From: Burkholderiaceae bacterium
GTDB lineage: Bacteria > Pseudomonadota > Gammaproteobacteria > Burkholderiales > Burkholderiaceae_C
NCBI GenBank assembly: GCA_030123545.1
Contig: CP126124.1
Coordinates: 3,162,001 to 3,226,000 of the forward strand
Direction of reading: 5' to 3'
Length of the DNA: 64,000 bases
Shown here: piece after piece, positions 47,902 through 56,939 of the stretch
Position numbering within the stretch: the stretch's first letter is position 1
How the letters are laid out: each line of letters starts with the position of its first letter
Position numbers and translations under genes: made by a program
Notes under the pieces: model-generated
The model's database searches: none
Seen by the model: only the letters and a program-made list of their open reading frames with translations
What the model was told of the DNA's origin: nothing

Positions 47902-49074
47902 ATGGAAACACGCGTATGCATCATCGGCGGCGGACCTTCGGGCCTGATGCTGTCGCAGCTCCTGCACCTGAAGGGCATCGACAACATCGTATTGGAAAAG
48001 CACAGCCGTGAGTACGTGCTGACGCGCATCCGGGCCGGAGTCCTGGAACACGGGTTCGCCAAGCTGATGCGCGAAGCGCAATGCGGCGAACGGATGGATC
48101 GCGAGGGCGAGATCCACGAGGGCATCTTCATCGCGCACGACGGCGCGCTGGATCGGGTCGACCTGCACAAGTACAGCGGCGGCAGTTCGGTCGTCGTGTA
48201 CGGTCAGACCGAACTGACCCGGGACCTGTACGAAGCACGCGAGCGGATGAAGGGCATGGTCATCCACGATGTCGAAAACGTCCAACTGCACGACCTTGCC
48301 AGCGCGCGCCCGCACGTCAACTACCGCAGCGGCGACGACATCGTCCGCGTCGACTGCGATTTCGTGATCGGCGCCGACGGCTTTCATGGCGTGAGCCGCA
48401 AGTCGATCCCGAAGAACGTGCTGCGCGAATACGAAAAGGTCTATCCGTTCGGCTGGCTGGGAGTGTTGTCGCGCACCCAACCCGTGTCACCGGAGCTGAT
48501 CTATGCCAAGCACGAGCGCGGCTTCGCGCTGTGCTCGCTGCGTTCGCAGGTGCTGAGCCGCTACTACATCCAGGTTCCGCTGTCCGACAGCGTCGAGGAC
48601 TGGTCCGATGACGCGTTCTGGAGCGAGCTGAAGCGGCGTCTTCCGGCCGAGGTCGCCGCGCGCCTGATCACCGGCCCGTCGATCGAGAAGTCGATCGCAC
48701 CGCTACGCTCGTTCGTCGCCGAGCCGATGCGCTACGGCAACCTGTTCCTCGCGGGCGACGCCGCGCACATCGTCCCGCCGACGGGCGCGCGCGGCCTCAA
48801 CAGCGCCGCCTCCGACATCTACTATCTGTACCACGCGATGGCGGCGCATTACCTGGAGCGCGACAGCAGCGGACTCGAGCAGTATTCGGCCAAGGCACTC
48901 GCCCGGGTGTGGAAGGCGCAGCGCTTCTCGTGGTGGATGACGATGCTGCTGCATACCTTCCCGGACAGCATCGAGTACGACCGGAAACTGCAGCAGACGG
49001 ACCTGGCCTACCTGTTCTCGTCCGACGCTGCGCAGCGCTCGCTGGCCGAGAACTACGTAGGCCTGCCGTTCTGA
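47902..49074 (+). CDS. pobA: 4-hydroxybenzoate 3-monooxygenase
   Basis: 390 aa from ATG 47902, with GAGGAG at 47887-47892. FAD- and NADPH-dependent; converts 4-hydroxybenzoate to protocatechuate. FAD-binding GGGPSG at residues 9-14, the ILE..LEKHSREYVLTRIRAGVLEHG region that contacts NADPH and substrate, the DG motif in CDFVIGADGFHGVSRKSIP near 160, and the second FAD motif LAGDAAHIVPPTGARGLNSAASD near 283-305. Length 390-394 is exactly that of PobA. It stands alone beside its likely regulator; no protocatechuate-cleavage genes are in the window. Confidence 0.96.
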   Translation: METRVCIIGGGPSGLMLSQLLHLKGIDNIVLEKHSREYVLTRIRAGVLEHGFAKLMREAQCGERMDREGEIHEGIFIAHDGALDRVDLHKYSGGSSVVVYGQTELTRDLYEARERMKGMVIHDVENVQLHDLASARPHVNYRSGDDIVRVDCDFVIGADGFHGVSRKSIPKNVLREYEKVYPFGWLGVLSRTQPVSPELIYAKHERGFALCSLRSQVLSRYYIQVPLSDSVEDWSDDAFWSELKRRLPAEVAARLITGPSIEKSIAPLRSFVAEPMRYGNLFLAGDAAHIVPPTGARGLNSAASDIYYLYHAMAAHYLERDSSGLEQYSAKALARVWKAQRFSWWMTMLLHTFPDSIEYDRKLQQTDLAYLFSSDAAQRSLAENYVGLPF

Positions 49075-49090
49075 TCCCGCGCGGGCGGTG

Positions 49091-49115
49091 GCGCCGGTAC
49101 GGCTCGTGCCGGCGC
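49091..49115 (+). terminator. Hairpin after pobA (terminator-like, weak)
   Basis: GCGCCGGTAC (49091-49100) pairs with GTGCCGGCGC (49106-49115), a 10-bp stem with one G-T pair and a 5-nt loop. It is 17 bp beyond the pobA stop. Only ATTCTAGG follows, so intrinsic termination would be weak. Confidence 0.45.
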
Positions 49116-49197
49116 ATTCTAGGGTGAGCGTACGGCGACACTCAATCAAGGTGGCCTTTAATTGGCGCGAGTTTCGATAGAAAGCCGATCCGGGCAG

Positions 49198-49226
49198 CTT
49201 GAAATCACCCAAAAAGCCCTTATGAT
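49198..49226 (+). promoter_or_regulatory. groESL promoter (sigma70 and sigma32-like)
   Basis: TTGAAA at 49199-49204 and TATGAT at 49221-49226 with a 16-bp spacer form a good sigma70 promoter. The same stretch reads CTTGAAA (49198-49204) and CCCTTAT (49217-49223), resembling the sigma32 heat-shock consensus (CTTGAA/CCCCAT). The -10 box touches the CIRCE operator. Confidence 0.7.
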
Positions 49227-49252
49227 TAGCACTCGCAGGAGGTGAGTGCTAG
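49226..49252 (+). promoter_or_regulatory. CIRCE operator (HrcA binding site)
   Basis: TTAGCACTC (49226-49234), nine bases, GAGTGCTAG (49244-49252): this matches the CIRCE consensus TTAGCACTC-N9-GAGTGCTAA in all but the last base. It overlaps the groESL -10 region, so HrcA would repress groESL here at normal temperature. hrcA itself is not in the window. Confidence 0.92.
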
Positions 49253-49284
49253 CAGCATGCCGGCACGGGCTCCACGCTTTGTTC

Positions 49285-49310
49285 GGCGCCGGCTTCGGCT
49301 GGCGCCTTTT
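49285..49310 (+). promoter_or_regulatory. Terminator-like UUCG hairpin in the groESL leader
   Basis: A 9-bp stem (49285-49293 with 49298-49306, one G-T pair) is capped by the stable tetraloop C(UUCG)G and followed by TTTT (49307-49310). It lies downstream of the promoter and CIRCE and 34 bp before the groES start codon, so it is transcribed in the leader. It could act as an attenuator, a 5' mRNA stabiliser, or have no role. Confidence 0.5.
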
Positions 49311-49344
49311 CGCTACCCGCAGTTTTTCAACCTTAGGAGATGCA

Positions 49345-49635
49345 ATGAAACTTCGTCCTCTGCACGACCGCGTGATCGTCAAGCGCATCGAGAGCGAGAC
49401 CAAGACCGCGTCGGGCATAGTGATCCCCGACAACGCCGCCGAGAAGCCCGACCAGGGCGAGGTGCTCGCCGTGGGCCCCGGCAAGCGTGACGAAGACGGC
49501 GATCGCATCAAGATGGATGTGAAAGTCGGCGACCGCGTGCTGTTCGGCAAGTACAGCGGCCAGACCGTCAAGGTCGACGGCGACGAACTGCTGGTGATGA
49601 AGGAAGAGGATTTGTTCGCGGTGGTCGAGAAGTAA
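49345..49635 (+). CDS. groES: Co-chaperonin GroES
   Basis: 96 aa from ATG 49345, RBS AGGAG at 49335-49339. Ten-kDa lid of the GroEL chamber. Typical MKLRPLHDRVIVKRIE start, the mobile loop (ETKTASGIVIPDNAAEKP) with the IVI GroEL contact at about residues 25-27, GEVLAVGPGK, and VGDRVLFGKYSG. Length is standard. 52 bp before groEL. Confidence 0.98.
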   Translation: MKLRPLHDRVIVKRIESETKTASGIVIPDNAAEKPDQGEVLAVGPGKRDEDGDRIKMDVKVGDRVLFGKYSGQTVKVDGDELLVMKEEDLFAVVEK

Positions 49636-49687
49636 TTCGCAGCCCATCCGTTCATCCATCAATTGCAACTGAATTCGGAGTAATCAA

Positions 49688-51337
<1,650 letters not shown>

Positions 51338-51388
51338 GGTCCTGCACCCAAGGTCACGGCCGGTCTCGCGACCGGCAACCTGCTTCGC

Positions 51389-51423
51389 AAACCCCCGCCG
51401 GCGGCAAGCCTGCGGGGGTTTTT
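51389..51423 (+). terminator. Rho-independent terminator of groESL
   Basis: AAACCCCCGC (51389-51398) is exactly inverted at 51412-51421 (GCGGGGGTTT), with five T residues at 51419-51423. It lies 52 bp after the groEL stop; the kinase gene convergent from the other side stops at 51474. Confidence 0.9.
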
Positions 51424-51473
51424 CTTCGCCGGGTGCCAGGCTTTCGCGCCGATTGCCCGGCGCGGCCGCAGGC

Positions 51474-52898
51474 TCAGGACTTGGGTGCCTCCTGCGCTGC
51501 GAAGCGCACCGTCACCAGCAGCCCATGCGGCTCGCGCGGGTTCGCACCGAGCTGCACGCTCGCGCCGCAGGTCCGCGCGACCTCCTGCACGATCGCGAGG
51601 CCCAGGCCGGTGCCTTCCACGTCGTTCGAGATCCGGTAGAAGCGGTCGAACACCCGCTGCTGCGCTTCGGCGGGGATACCGGGTCCGTTGTCCTCGACGA
51701 TGAGCTCGACCTGCGCTCCCGCGCTGCGCACGGCCACCGTCACCCGCCCGCCTTCCTGCGTATAGCGCAGCGCGTTGTCGATCAGGTTGGTGATCAGCGC
51801 GTCGAGCAGTGCAGGCTCGGCCAGCACGATCGCCGCCGTGTCCGGTGCCAGGTCGAATCCGAGGTCGATGCGGCGACGGTCCGCCAACGCGGCCAGCTGC
51901 TCGACGCAGCGCAGTGCCGCGGCGCCCAGATCGACCGGCGCGAGCCGCGCGTGCGCGTCGCCTTGCTCGGCCTGCGCCAGCAGCAACAGCTTGTTCGTGA
52001 CGGCAATCAAGCGACGGTTGCTGGTCTGCATCTCGCGCCACAGTTCGTCCATGTCGGCCCGGCGCGTCTCCCAGTTCTTTCGGTGTTCCCGCACATAGCG
52101 CGCGAACTCGATCTGCGAGGCTTGCAGTGCGAGCGGCGTGCGCAGCTGGTGCGCCGCATCGGCGATGAAGCGGCGCTGCGCCTGCGAATGCGCACGCAGC
52201 TGGCGCACGAACTGGTTGATGGTCTCCGCCACCGGCCGCAGCTCGCTGTGCAATGCGTGCGCATCGACCGCGAAGTCGAGGTGCAGCGGGTCGCGCAACG
52301 CAAGCTGACGACTAAGGCGCACCAGCGGCCGTAGCTCCCAGGTTAACGCGAGCGTGGTGAGCACGATCGCGAGCACCAGCGCGATCAGCAGGTAGCGCAA
52401 CGTCGGCCACCAGAGCGTGCGCACCATCTGGTCGCGGCTGCGCGTGGTCTTGGCCACCGCGATCGTGATGTCGCGCGCGCCGGCCACGTCGTACATCGAG
52501 CGTTCGGTGATCACCGCGCGCACCGGTCGCCCTTCGAAGCGTGCGTCGTACCACTGGGCCCGGTCCGGGCCCTGCAGGCTGCGCCTGGCCGGCAGCGGAA
52601 AGCCGGGCATGCCGGCCAGCAGCGTTCCATCGGCGCTGGTCACGCTCAGGTACACCTGGTCGTGCGCGGTTGACGCGAACAACTCCAATGCCGCCGGCGG
52701 AACGCTGGCCTCGACCGCGCCGCCATCCCAGATCAGCCGGTCCGACAGCACCTTGGCCGACGCCAGCAGATCGTGGTCTTGCACGTAGTCCGCCACCTCG
52801 GCCGCGTGGCGCCAGCTCAAATACGCGCTGACCGCGACGAACAGCGACAGCGGCAACAGCAGCCAGGCGACCAGGCGCATGCGCAGACTGGTCAGCAT
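51474..52898 (-). CDS. Two-component sensor histidine kinase (TctE/QseC-like)
   Basis: 474 aa from ATG 52896-52898. Two membrane helices (residues ~8-28 and ~166-188) bracket a periplasmic 2CSK-type sensor domain. A HAMP-like linker follows, then HisKA with the phospho-His in FIADAAHQLRTPLALQ near 257, and the HATPase N box NLIDNALRYT, G1 VEDNGPGIP, G2 GTGLGLAIVQEV. Orthodox kinase paired with the response regulator gene 22 bp upstream. The pair diverges from a NitT/TauT-type ABC importer, so it may sense that importer's substrate; this is inferred from position. Confidence 0.92.
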   Translation of the reverse strand: MLTSLRMRLVAWLLLPLSLFVAVSAYLSWRHAAEVADYVQDHDLLASAKVLSDRLIWDGGAVEASVPPAALELFASTAHDQVYLSVTSADGTLLAGMPGFPLPARRSLQGPDRAQWYDARFEGRPVRAVITERSMYDVAGARDITIAVAKTTRSRDQMVRTLWWPTLRYLLIALVLAIVLTTLALTWELRPLVRLSRQLALRDPLHLDFAVDAHALHSELRPVAETINQFVRQLRAHSQAQRRFIADAAHQLRTPLALQASQIEFARYVREHRKNWETRRADMDELWREMQTSNRRLIAVTNKLLLLAQAEQGDAHARLAPVDLGAAALRCVEQLAALADRRRIDLGFDLAPDTAAIVLAEPALLDALITNLIDNALRYTQEGGRVTVAVRSAGAQVELIVEDNGPGIPAEAQQRVFDRFYRISNDVEGTGLGLAIVQEVARTCGASVQLGANPREPHGLLVTVRFAAQEAPKS

Positions 52899-52920
52899 CT
52901 CGACCCCTGCGCGTCGCAGA

Positions 52921-53595
52921 TCACGCGTCCTCTCGGGCCCGCAGCAGATAGCCGACGCCGCGCAGCGTGATGATCGTCGCCTGGCTGGACTCGAGCTTCT
53001 TGCGCAGCCGATGCACGTAGAGTTCGACCGCATCGGCGCTCGGCTCGTCGTCCAGGTCGAACAGGCTGTCGATCAGCGCCTGCTTGGCAACGGTGCTGCC
53101 GACCTTCAGCATCAAGGCTTCCAGCAGCGAGCGCTCGCGCGGCGGCAGCGCGAGCGGCTGCTCGGCCAGCTTGAACTGGCGCGTGCGCAGGTCGTAGGCC
53201 AGATCCCCGCAGCGGATGTCGTTCGCGCGGCCCGGCACCTGGCGCCGCACCAGCGCCTTGATCCGCGCGACCAACTCGCGTCCCTCGATCGGCTTGACCA
53301 TGTAGTCGTCCGCGCCGATTTCCAGGCATTGCACCTTCTGGTCCAGCGAAGCGGTCGCGGTCAGGATCAGCACCGGCACGTCGTCGCGCCGCTCGCGCAG
53401 CCGCCGCAGCACTCCCTTGCCGGACAGCAGCGGAATGTTCAGGTCGAGCAGCACCAGGTCGTAGCGCGCGTCGCGCAACTGGCGGTCCGCGGCATCGCCG
53501 TCGGGCACCTGGTCCACGACGAACGCCTGCTCGCGCAGCAGGCTGGCCAGCCAGTGCGACAGTTGTTCGTTGTCCTCGATCAGCAGCAGCTTCAT
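52921..53595 (-). CDS. OmpR-family response regulator (TctD/QseB-like)
   Basis: 224 aa from ATG 53593-53595. Receiver domain with acidic pair (LLIEDNEQ), phospho-Asp in LVLLDLNIPLLSG near residue 51, switch Thr in LILTATAS and Lys in MVKPIEG near 101. The C-terminal winged-helix domain runs from ~125 (LRTRQFKLAEQPLALPPRERSLLEAL to SADAVELYVHRLRKKLE and IITLRGVGYLL). First gene of the kinase operon and divergent from the ABC importer genes across a 182-bp region. It probably controls both. Confidence 0.94.
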   Translation of the reverse strand: MKLLLIEDNEQLSHWLASLLREQAFVVDQVPDGDAADRQLRDARYDLVLLDLNIPLLSGKGVLRRLRERRDDVPVLILTATASLDQKVQCLEIGADDYMVKPIEGRELVARIKALVRRQVPGRANDIRCGDLAYDLRTRQFKLAEQPLALPPRERSLLEALMLKVGSTVAKQALIDSLFDLDDEPSADAVELYVHRLRKKLESSQATIITLRGVGYLLRAREDA

Positions 53596-53777
53596 GACGC
53601 AGCAGCTTCATTCTAGGGAGTGCGGCCGCCGCCATGCCGGCCGCGGCGCGCCAGGGATAACCCTGAGAAATCCGCAGGTCCGCCGAAAGCTGGCCGTAGG
53701 TTGCCCCTTTCTAGACTGAAGCCGTCCTGCAGCGCGATCAGGCGCGCAGCCCGTTCACCCAATTCGAGGAGATGCAG

Positions 53778-54794
53778 ATGCCCTATTCCACACGCCGTAC
53801 CCTGCTCGCCGCCGCGCTGTGCGCCGCGTTCGCCGCGGCCGCACCGCTCGCGCAGGCCGCCGATGCGCCGATCACGATCATGGTCGGCGGCATCAACAAG
53901 ATCATCTACCTGCCGGCCAAGCTGACCGAAGCACTCGGCTACTTCAAGGACGAAGGGCTGAACGTCGAACTGCAGTCGCAGCCGGCCGGTGTCGATGCGG
54001 AGAACCAGCTGATCGCCGGCGCGGTGCAGGGCGTGGTGGGCTTTTACGACCACACGATCGACCTGCAGAGCAAAGGCAAGGAAACCGAGGCGATCGCGGT
54101 GTTCTGCAAGGTGCCGGGCGAAGTCGAGATGGTCTCGACCAAGGCAGCGCCGACGTTCCAGTCGATGGCCGACGCGAAGGGCAAGACGCTGGGCGTGACC
54201 GGCCTGGGCTCGTCGACCGAGTTCCTGACCCGGTATCTGGCGCTGCGCAAGGGCGTCGAATCGAAGGAGTATTCGCTGCTGCCGGTCGGCGCCGGCAACA
54301 CCTTCATCGCGGCGATCAAGCAGGATCGGATCCAGGCCGGCATGACCACCGAGCCGACGGTCTCGCAGTTGCTGAAGACCGGCGAAGCCAAGGTGCTGGT
54401 CGACATGCGGACCGAGGACGGAACGAAGGAAGCCCTGGGCGGGGTGTACCCGGCGGCAAGCCTGTACGTGTCGAACAGCTGGGCCGAATCGCACAAGGAG
54501 CAGGCGACCAAGCTCGCCCATGCGTTCGCGAAGACCATGCAGTACATCCACACGCACAGCGCAGAGCAGATCGCAGACCTGATGCCGCGCGACTACTACG
54601 GCAACGACAAGCCGCTGTACGTGGCGGCGCTGAAGGCCTCGCTGCCGATGTTCACGACCGATGCGCGCATGCCCGCCGGCGGACCGGAAACGGTGCTGAA
54701 GGTGCTGGCCACCTACAAGCCGCTGGTCAAGGCCAAGAACATCGACCTGTCCAAAACCTACACCAACGCCTACCTGGCCGCCGCGGTGAAGTGA
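53778..54794 (+). CDS. NitT/TauT-type ABC transporter substrate-binding protein (NMT1/SsuA-like)
   Basis: 338 aa from ATG 53778; GAGGAG at 53766-53771 gives correct spacing for this ATG rather than the one at 53772. Signal peptide RRTLLAAALCAAFAAAAPLAQAADA (Tat-like RR but hydrophobic Sec type). The NMT1/THI5-like fold shows INKIIYLPAKLTEALGYFKDEGLNVEL, GAVQGVVGFYDHTIDLQSKGK, GLGSSTEFLTRYLALRKGV and AGMTTEPTVSQLL. Families of this kind bind taurine, aliphatic sulfonates, nitrate, pyrimidine precursors or aromatics; the substrate here is unknown. The 182-bp region upstream holds the shared control sequences, none of which I can assign. Confidence 0.9.
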   Translation: MPYSTRRTLLAAALCAAFAAAAPLAQAADAPITIMVGGINKIIYLPAKLTEALGYFKDEGLNVELQSQPAGVDAENQLIAGAVQGVVGFYDHTIDLQSKGKETEAIAVFCKVPGEVEMVSTKAAPTFQSMADAKGKTLGVTGLGSSTEFLTRYLALRKGVESKEYSLLPVGAGNTFIAAIKQDRIQAGMTTEPTVSQLLKTGEAKVLVDMRTEDGTKEALGGVYPAASLYVSNSWAESHKEQATKLAHAFAKTMQYIHTHSAEQIADLMPRDYYGNDKPLYVAALKASLPMFTTDARMPAGGPETVLKVLATYKPLVKAKNIDLSKTYTNAYLAAAVK

Positions 54795-54796
54795 GC

Positions 54797-55597
54797 ATGG
54801 CGAACGACTTGCAACGCGCCGTCACCCCGGCGATCGAGTTCAACGATGTGTCGCTGCGCTTCATCTCGGCCGACGGCACCGCAACGGTGACGCTGCGCAA
54901 CTTCTCGATGGAAGTCGAGCGCGGCGAGTTCGTCGCGATCGTCGGCCCGACCGGCTGCGGCAAGTCGACCACGCTGAACATGATCACCGGCCTGCTGCAA
55001 CCCACGGTCGGCGGCGTGCAGGTGATGGGCCAGCCGGTGCGCGGCATCGACCCGCGCATCGGCTTCGTGTTCCAGACCGATGCTGTGTTCCCCTGGCGCA
55101 CCGTCGCGGAGAACGTCGCGGCGGGGCCGCTGTTTCGCGGCCAAGGGCGGCGCGATGCGCACGCGCTGGCGGCCGCGTGGATTGCGCGCGTCGGCCTCGA
55201 AGGCTTCGGCGGTCACTACCCGCATCAGCTGTCCGGCGGCATGCGAAAGCGCGTGGCGCTCGCGCAGACCTTCATCAACAGCCCCGAAATCCTGCTGATG
55301 GACGAGCCGTTCTCGGCGCTCGACATGCAGACGCGCACGCTGATGCAGGACGAGTTGCTCAAGCTCTGGTCCGGCACCGGCGGCTCGGTGGTGTTCGTCA
55401 CGCACGACCTGGAGGAAGCGATCGCGCTCGCGGACCGCGTCTTCGTGCTCTCGGCGCGGCCGGCGACGCTCAAGCGCGTCTACCCGATCGACCTGCCGCG
55501 CCCGCGCGTGATGTCCGAGGTGCGCTACGACCCGAACTTCATCGAGCTGTCCAAGCAGATCTGGGCTGATTTGCGCGAAGAAGTCTCCATCCACTGA
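54797..55597 (+). CDS. NitT/TauT-type ABC transporter ATP-binding protein
   Basis: 266 aa from ATG 54797, 2 bp after the binding-protein stop. Walker A GPTGCGKST near residue 49, Q-loop FQTDAVFPWRTVAENV, signature LSGGMRKRVALAQ near 146, Walker B ILLMDEPFSALD near 168, and switch His VTHDLEEA. The FPW motif after the Q-loop is typical of SsuB/TauB-like proteins. Second gene of the importer operon. Confidence 0.95.
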   Translation: MANDLQRAVTPAIEFNDVSLRFISADGTATVTLRNFSMEVERGEFVAIVGPTGCGKSTTLNMITGLLQPTVGGVQVMGQPVRGIDPRIGFVFQTDAVFPWRTVAENVAAGPLFRGQGRRDAHALAAAWIARVGLEGFGGHYPHQLSGGMRKRVALAQTFINSPEILLMDEPFSALDMQTRTLMQDELLKLWSGTGGSVVFVTHDLEEAIALADRVFVLSARPATLKRVYPIDLPRPRVMSEVRYDPNFIELSKQIWADLREEVSIH

Positions 55598-55611
55598 GCG
55601 AGGGAGTTTTC

Positions 55612-56493
55612 GTGAACACCTCTGTATCTGCATCTCTCCCCGGCGGCACCCTGCCCGCCTCGCTCAGCGACGAGGCGCTGGCGCGCGAGTCGCTGCGCGC
55701 GCAGGCTGCGCTCAAGCGTCGCCGCGCGGTCATCATCGGCCTGCGCCTCGTCGTGCTGGTCGTGGTGCTCGGCGGTTGGGAACTGGCCGCGCGGCGCAAG
55801 TGGATCGACCCGTTCTTCTACTCGCAGCCGTCGCTGATCTGGGCGCAGATCGTCGAATGGGTGCGTGACGGCACGGCGCAGGGGCCGTTGTGGGTGCAGA
55901 TCGCGGTGACGCTGGAAGAAACCATCATCGGTTTCTTCATCGGCGGCGTCGGCGGCATCGTCTGCGGCATTCTGCTGGGCCGCAACAAGCTCGCGGCCGA
56001 CGTGTTCAGCCTTTACATCAACATCGCCAATTCGATTCCGCGCGTGGTACTGGGCTCGGTGTTCGTGATCGCGCTCGGCCTCGGCATGGCGTCCAAGGTC
56101 GCGCTCGCGGTGGTGATGGTGTTCTTCGTCGTGTTCGGCAATGCGTTCCAGGGCGTGATCGAGGCCGACAAATACCTGATCGCGAACGCGCGCATCCTCG
56201 GCGCGTCACCAAGGCAGGTCACGACCGCAGTGGTGATTCCGTCGGCGATGTCGTGGATCCTGGCCAGTCTGCATGTCAGCTTCGGTTTCGCGCTGGTCGG
56301 CGCGGTGGTCGGCGAGTTCCTCGGCGCCAAGCAGGGCATGGGCCTGCTGATCTCGACCGCGCAGGGCGCGTTCAACGCGAGCGGCGTGTTCGCGGCGATG
56401 ATCCTGCTCGCCGCGGTGGCGCTGGTCGCCAACTCGCTCTTGACCTGGTTGGAGAAGCGCCTGCTGAAGTGGCGGCCGGCCCCTGCGGCCTGA
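55612..56493 (+). CDS. NitT/TauT-type ABC transporter permease
   Basis: 293 aa from GTG 55612, with GAGGGAG at 55601-55607 as RBS. Six membrane helices and the binding-protein-dependent permease EAA loop (IEADKYLIANARILGASPRQVTTAVVIPSAMSWILASLH, with G near residue 205). The N-terminal ~40 residues are cytoplasmic and basic. Completes the importer. The DUF805 gene that follows is on the opposite strand, so transcription converges at 56494-56520. Confidence 0.94.
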   Translation: MNTSVSASLPGGTLPASLSDEALARESLRAQAALKRRRAVIIGLRLVVLVVVLGGWELAARRKWIDPFFYSQPSLIWAQIVEWVRDGTAQGPLWVQIAVTLEETIIGFFIGGVGGIVCGILLGRNKLAADVFSLYINIANSIPRVVLGSVFVIALGLGMASKVALAVVMVFFVVFGNAFQGVIEADKYLIANARILGASPRQVTTAVVIPSAMSWILASLHVSFGFALVGAVVGEFLGAKQGMGLLISTAQGAFNASGVFAAMILLAAVALVANSLLTWLEKRLLKWRPAPAA

Positions 56494-56520
56494 TACGGCC
56501 GGCCGCGGCCCGACGGCCGA

Positions 56521-56853
56521 TCAGGCCGGCGGCGCGCCGTAGGCGTTGGGCTGAGGCTCGCTCGGCTGCACGGCGAAGTACAGCAACACCAGTCCGCCGA
56601 GCACCGGGATCAAGCCAAGAAGCAGCCACCAGCCGCTGCGGCCGATGTCGTGCAGGCGGCGCGCGCCGGCCGCCAGCAACGGCAGCACAAAGACTAGGAT
56701 CACGAGGCTGTACAGATAGCGGTGAATCAGGCCGGCCACGACGGCGACGATGATGTAGCCGAGCACGAACCACCAGTACTCGGGACGGGACGCCCGGCCG
56801 GAAAAATCGACGTACTTGCCGAAGCAGGTCTTGATCGCTTGCTGAAAGTTCAT
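56521..56853 (-). CDS. DUF805 family membrane protein
   Basis: 110 aa. Begins MNFQQAIKTCFGKYVDFSGRASRPEYWWF, the usual DUF805 opening, with three membrane helices and the conserved ARRLHDIGRSGWWLLLGLIPVLGGLVLLYF region. Function unknown; these proteins are small inner-membrane proteins. The C-terminus is Pro-rich (PSEPQPNAYGAPPA). An AGGAG lies upstream of the start. It stands alone between the importer operon and pgi. Confidence 0.9.
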   Translation of the reverse strand: MNFQQAIKTCFGKYVDFSGRASRPEYWWFVLGYIIVAVVAGLIHRYLYSLVILVFVLPLLAAGARRLHDIGRSGWWLLLGLIPVLGGLVLLYFAVQPSEPQPNAYGAPPA

Positions 56854-56939
56854 TGATCGGCTCCTTTGAATCCCTCGGGAAAGGCCCCCGCATCGGGATC
56901 ATATCGGGCGGCCGCCCCGCCGGAAACGCCGGCGGCAGA

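Noticed and set aside
49242..49490. Small open frame in the groESL leader running into groES
   Set aside because: It is out of frame with groES, Arg-rich and without domain; groES has its own good RBS and start at 49345.
53691..53706. Sigma54-like -24/-12 sequence (TGGCCGTAGGTTGCC) upstream of the importer operon
   Set aside because: The GG and GC are separated by nine bases instead of the required ten, so it is unlikely to work; no sigma54 activator gene is nearby.
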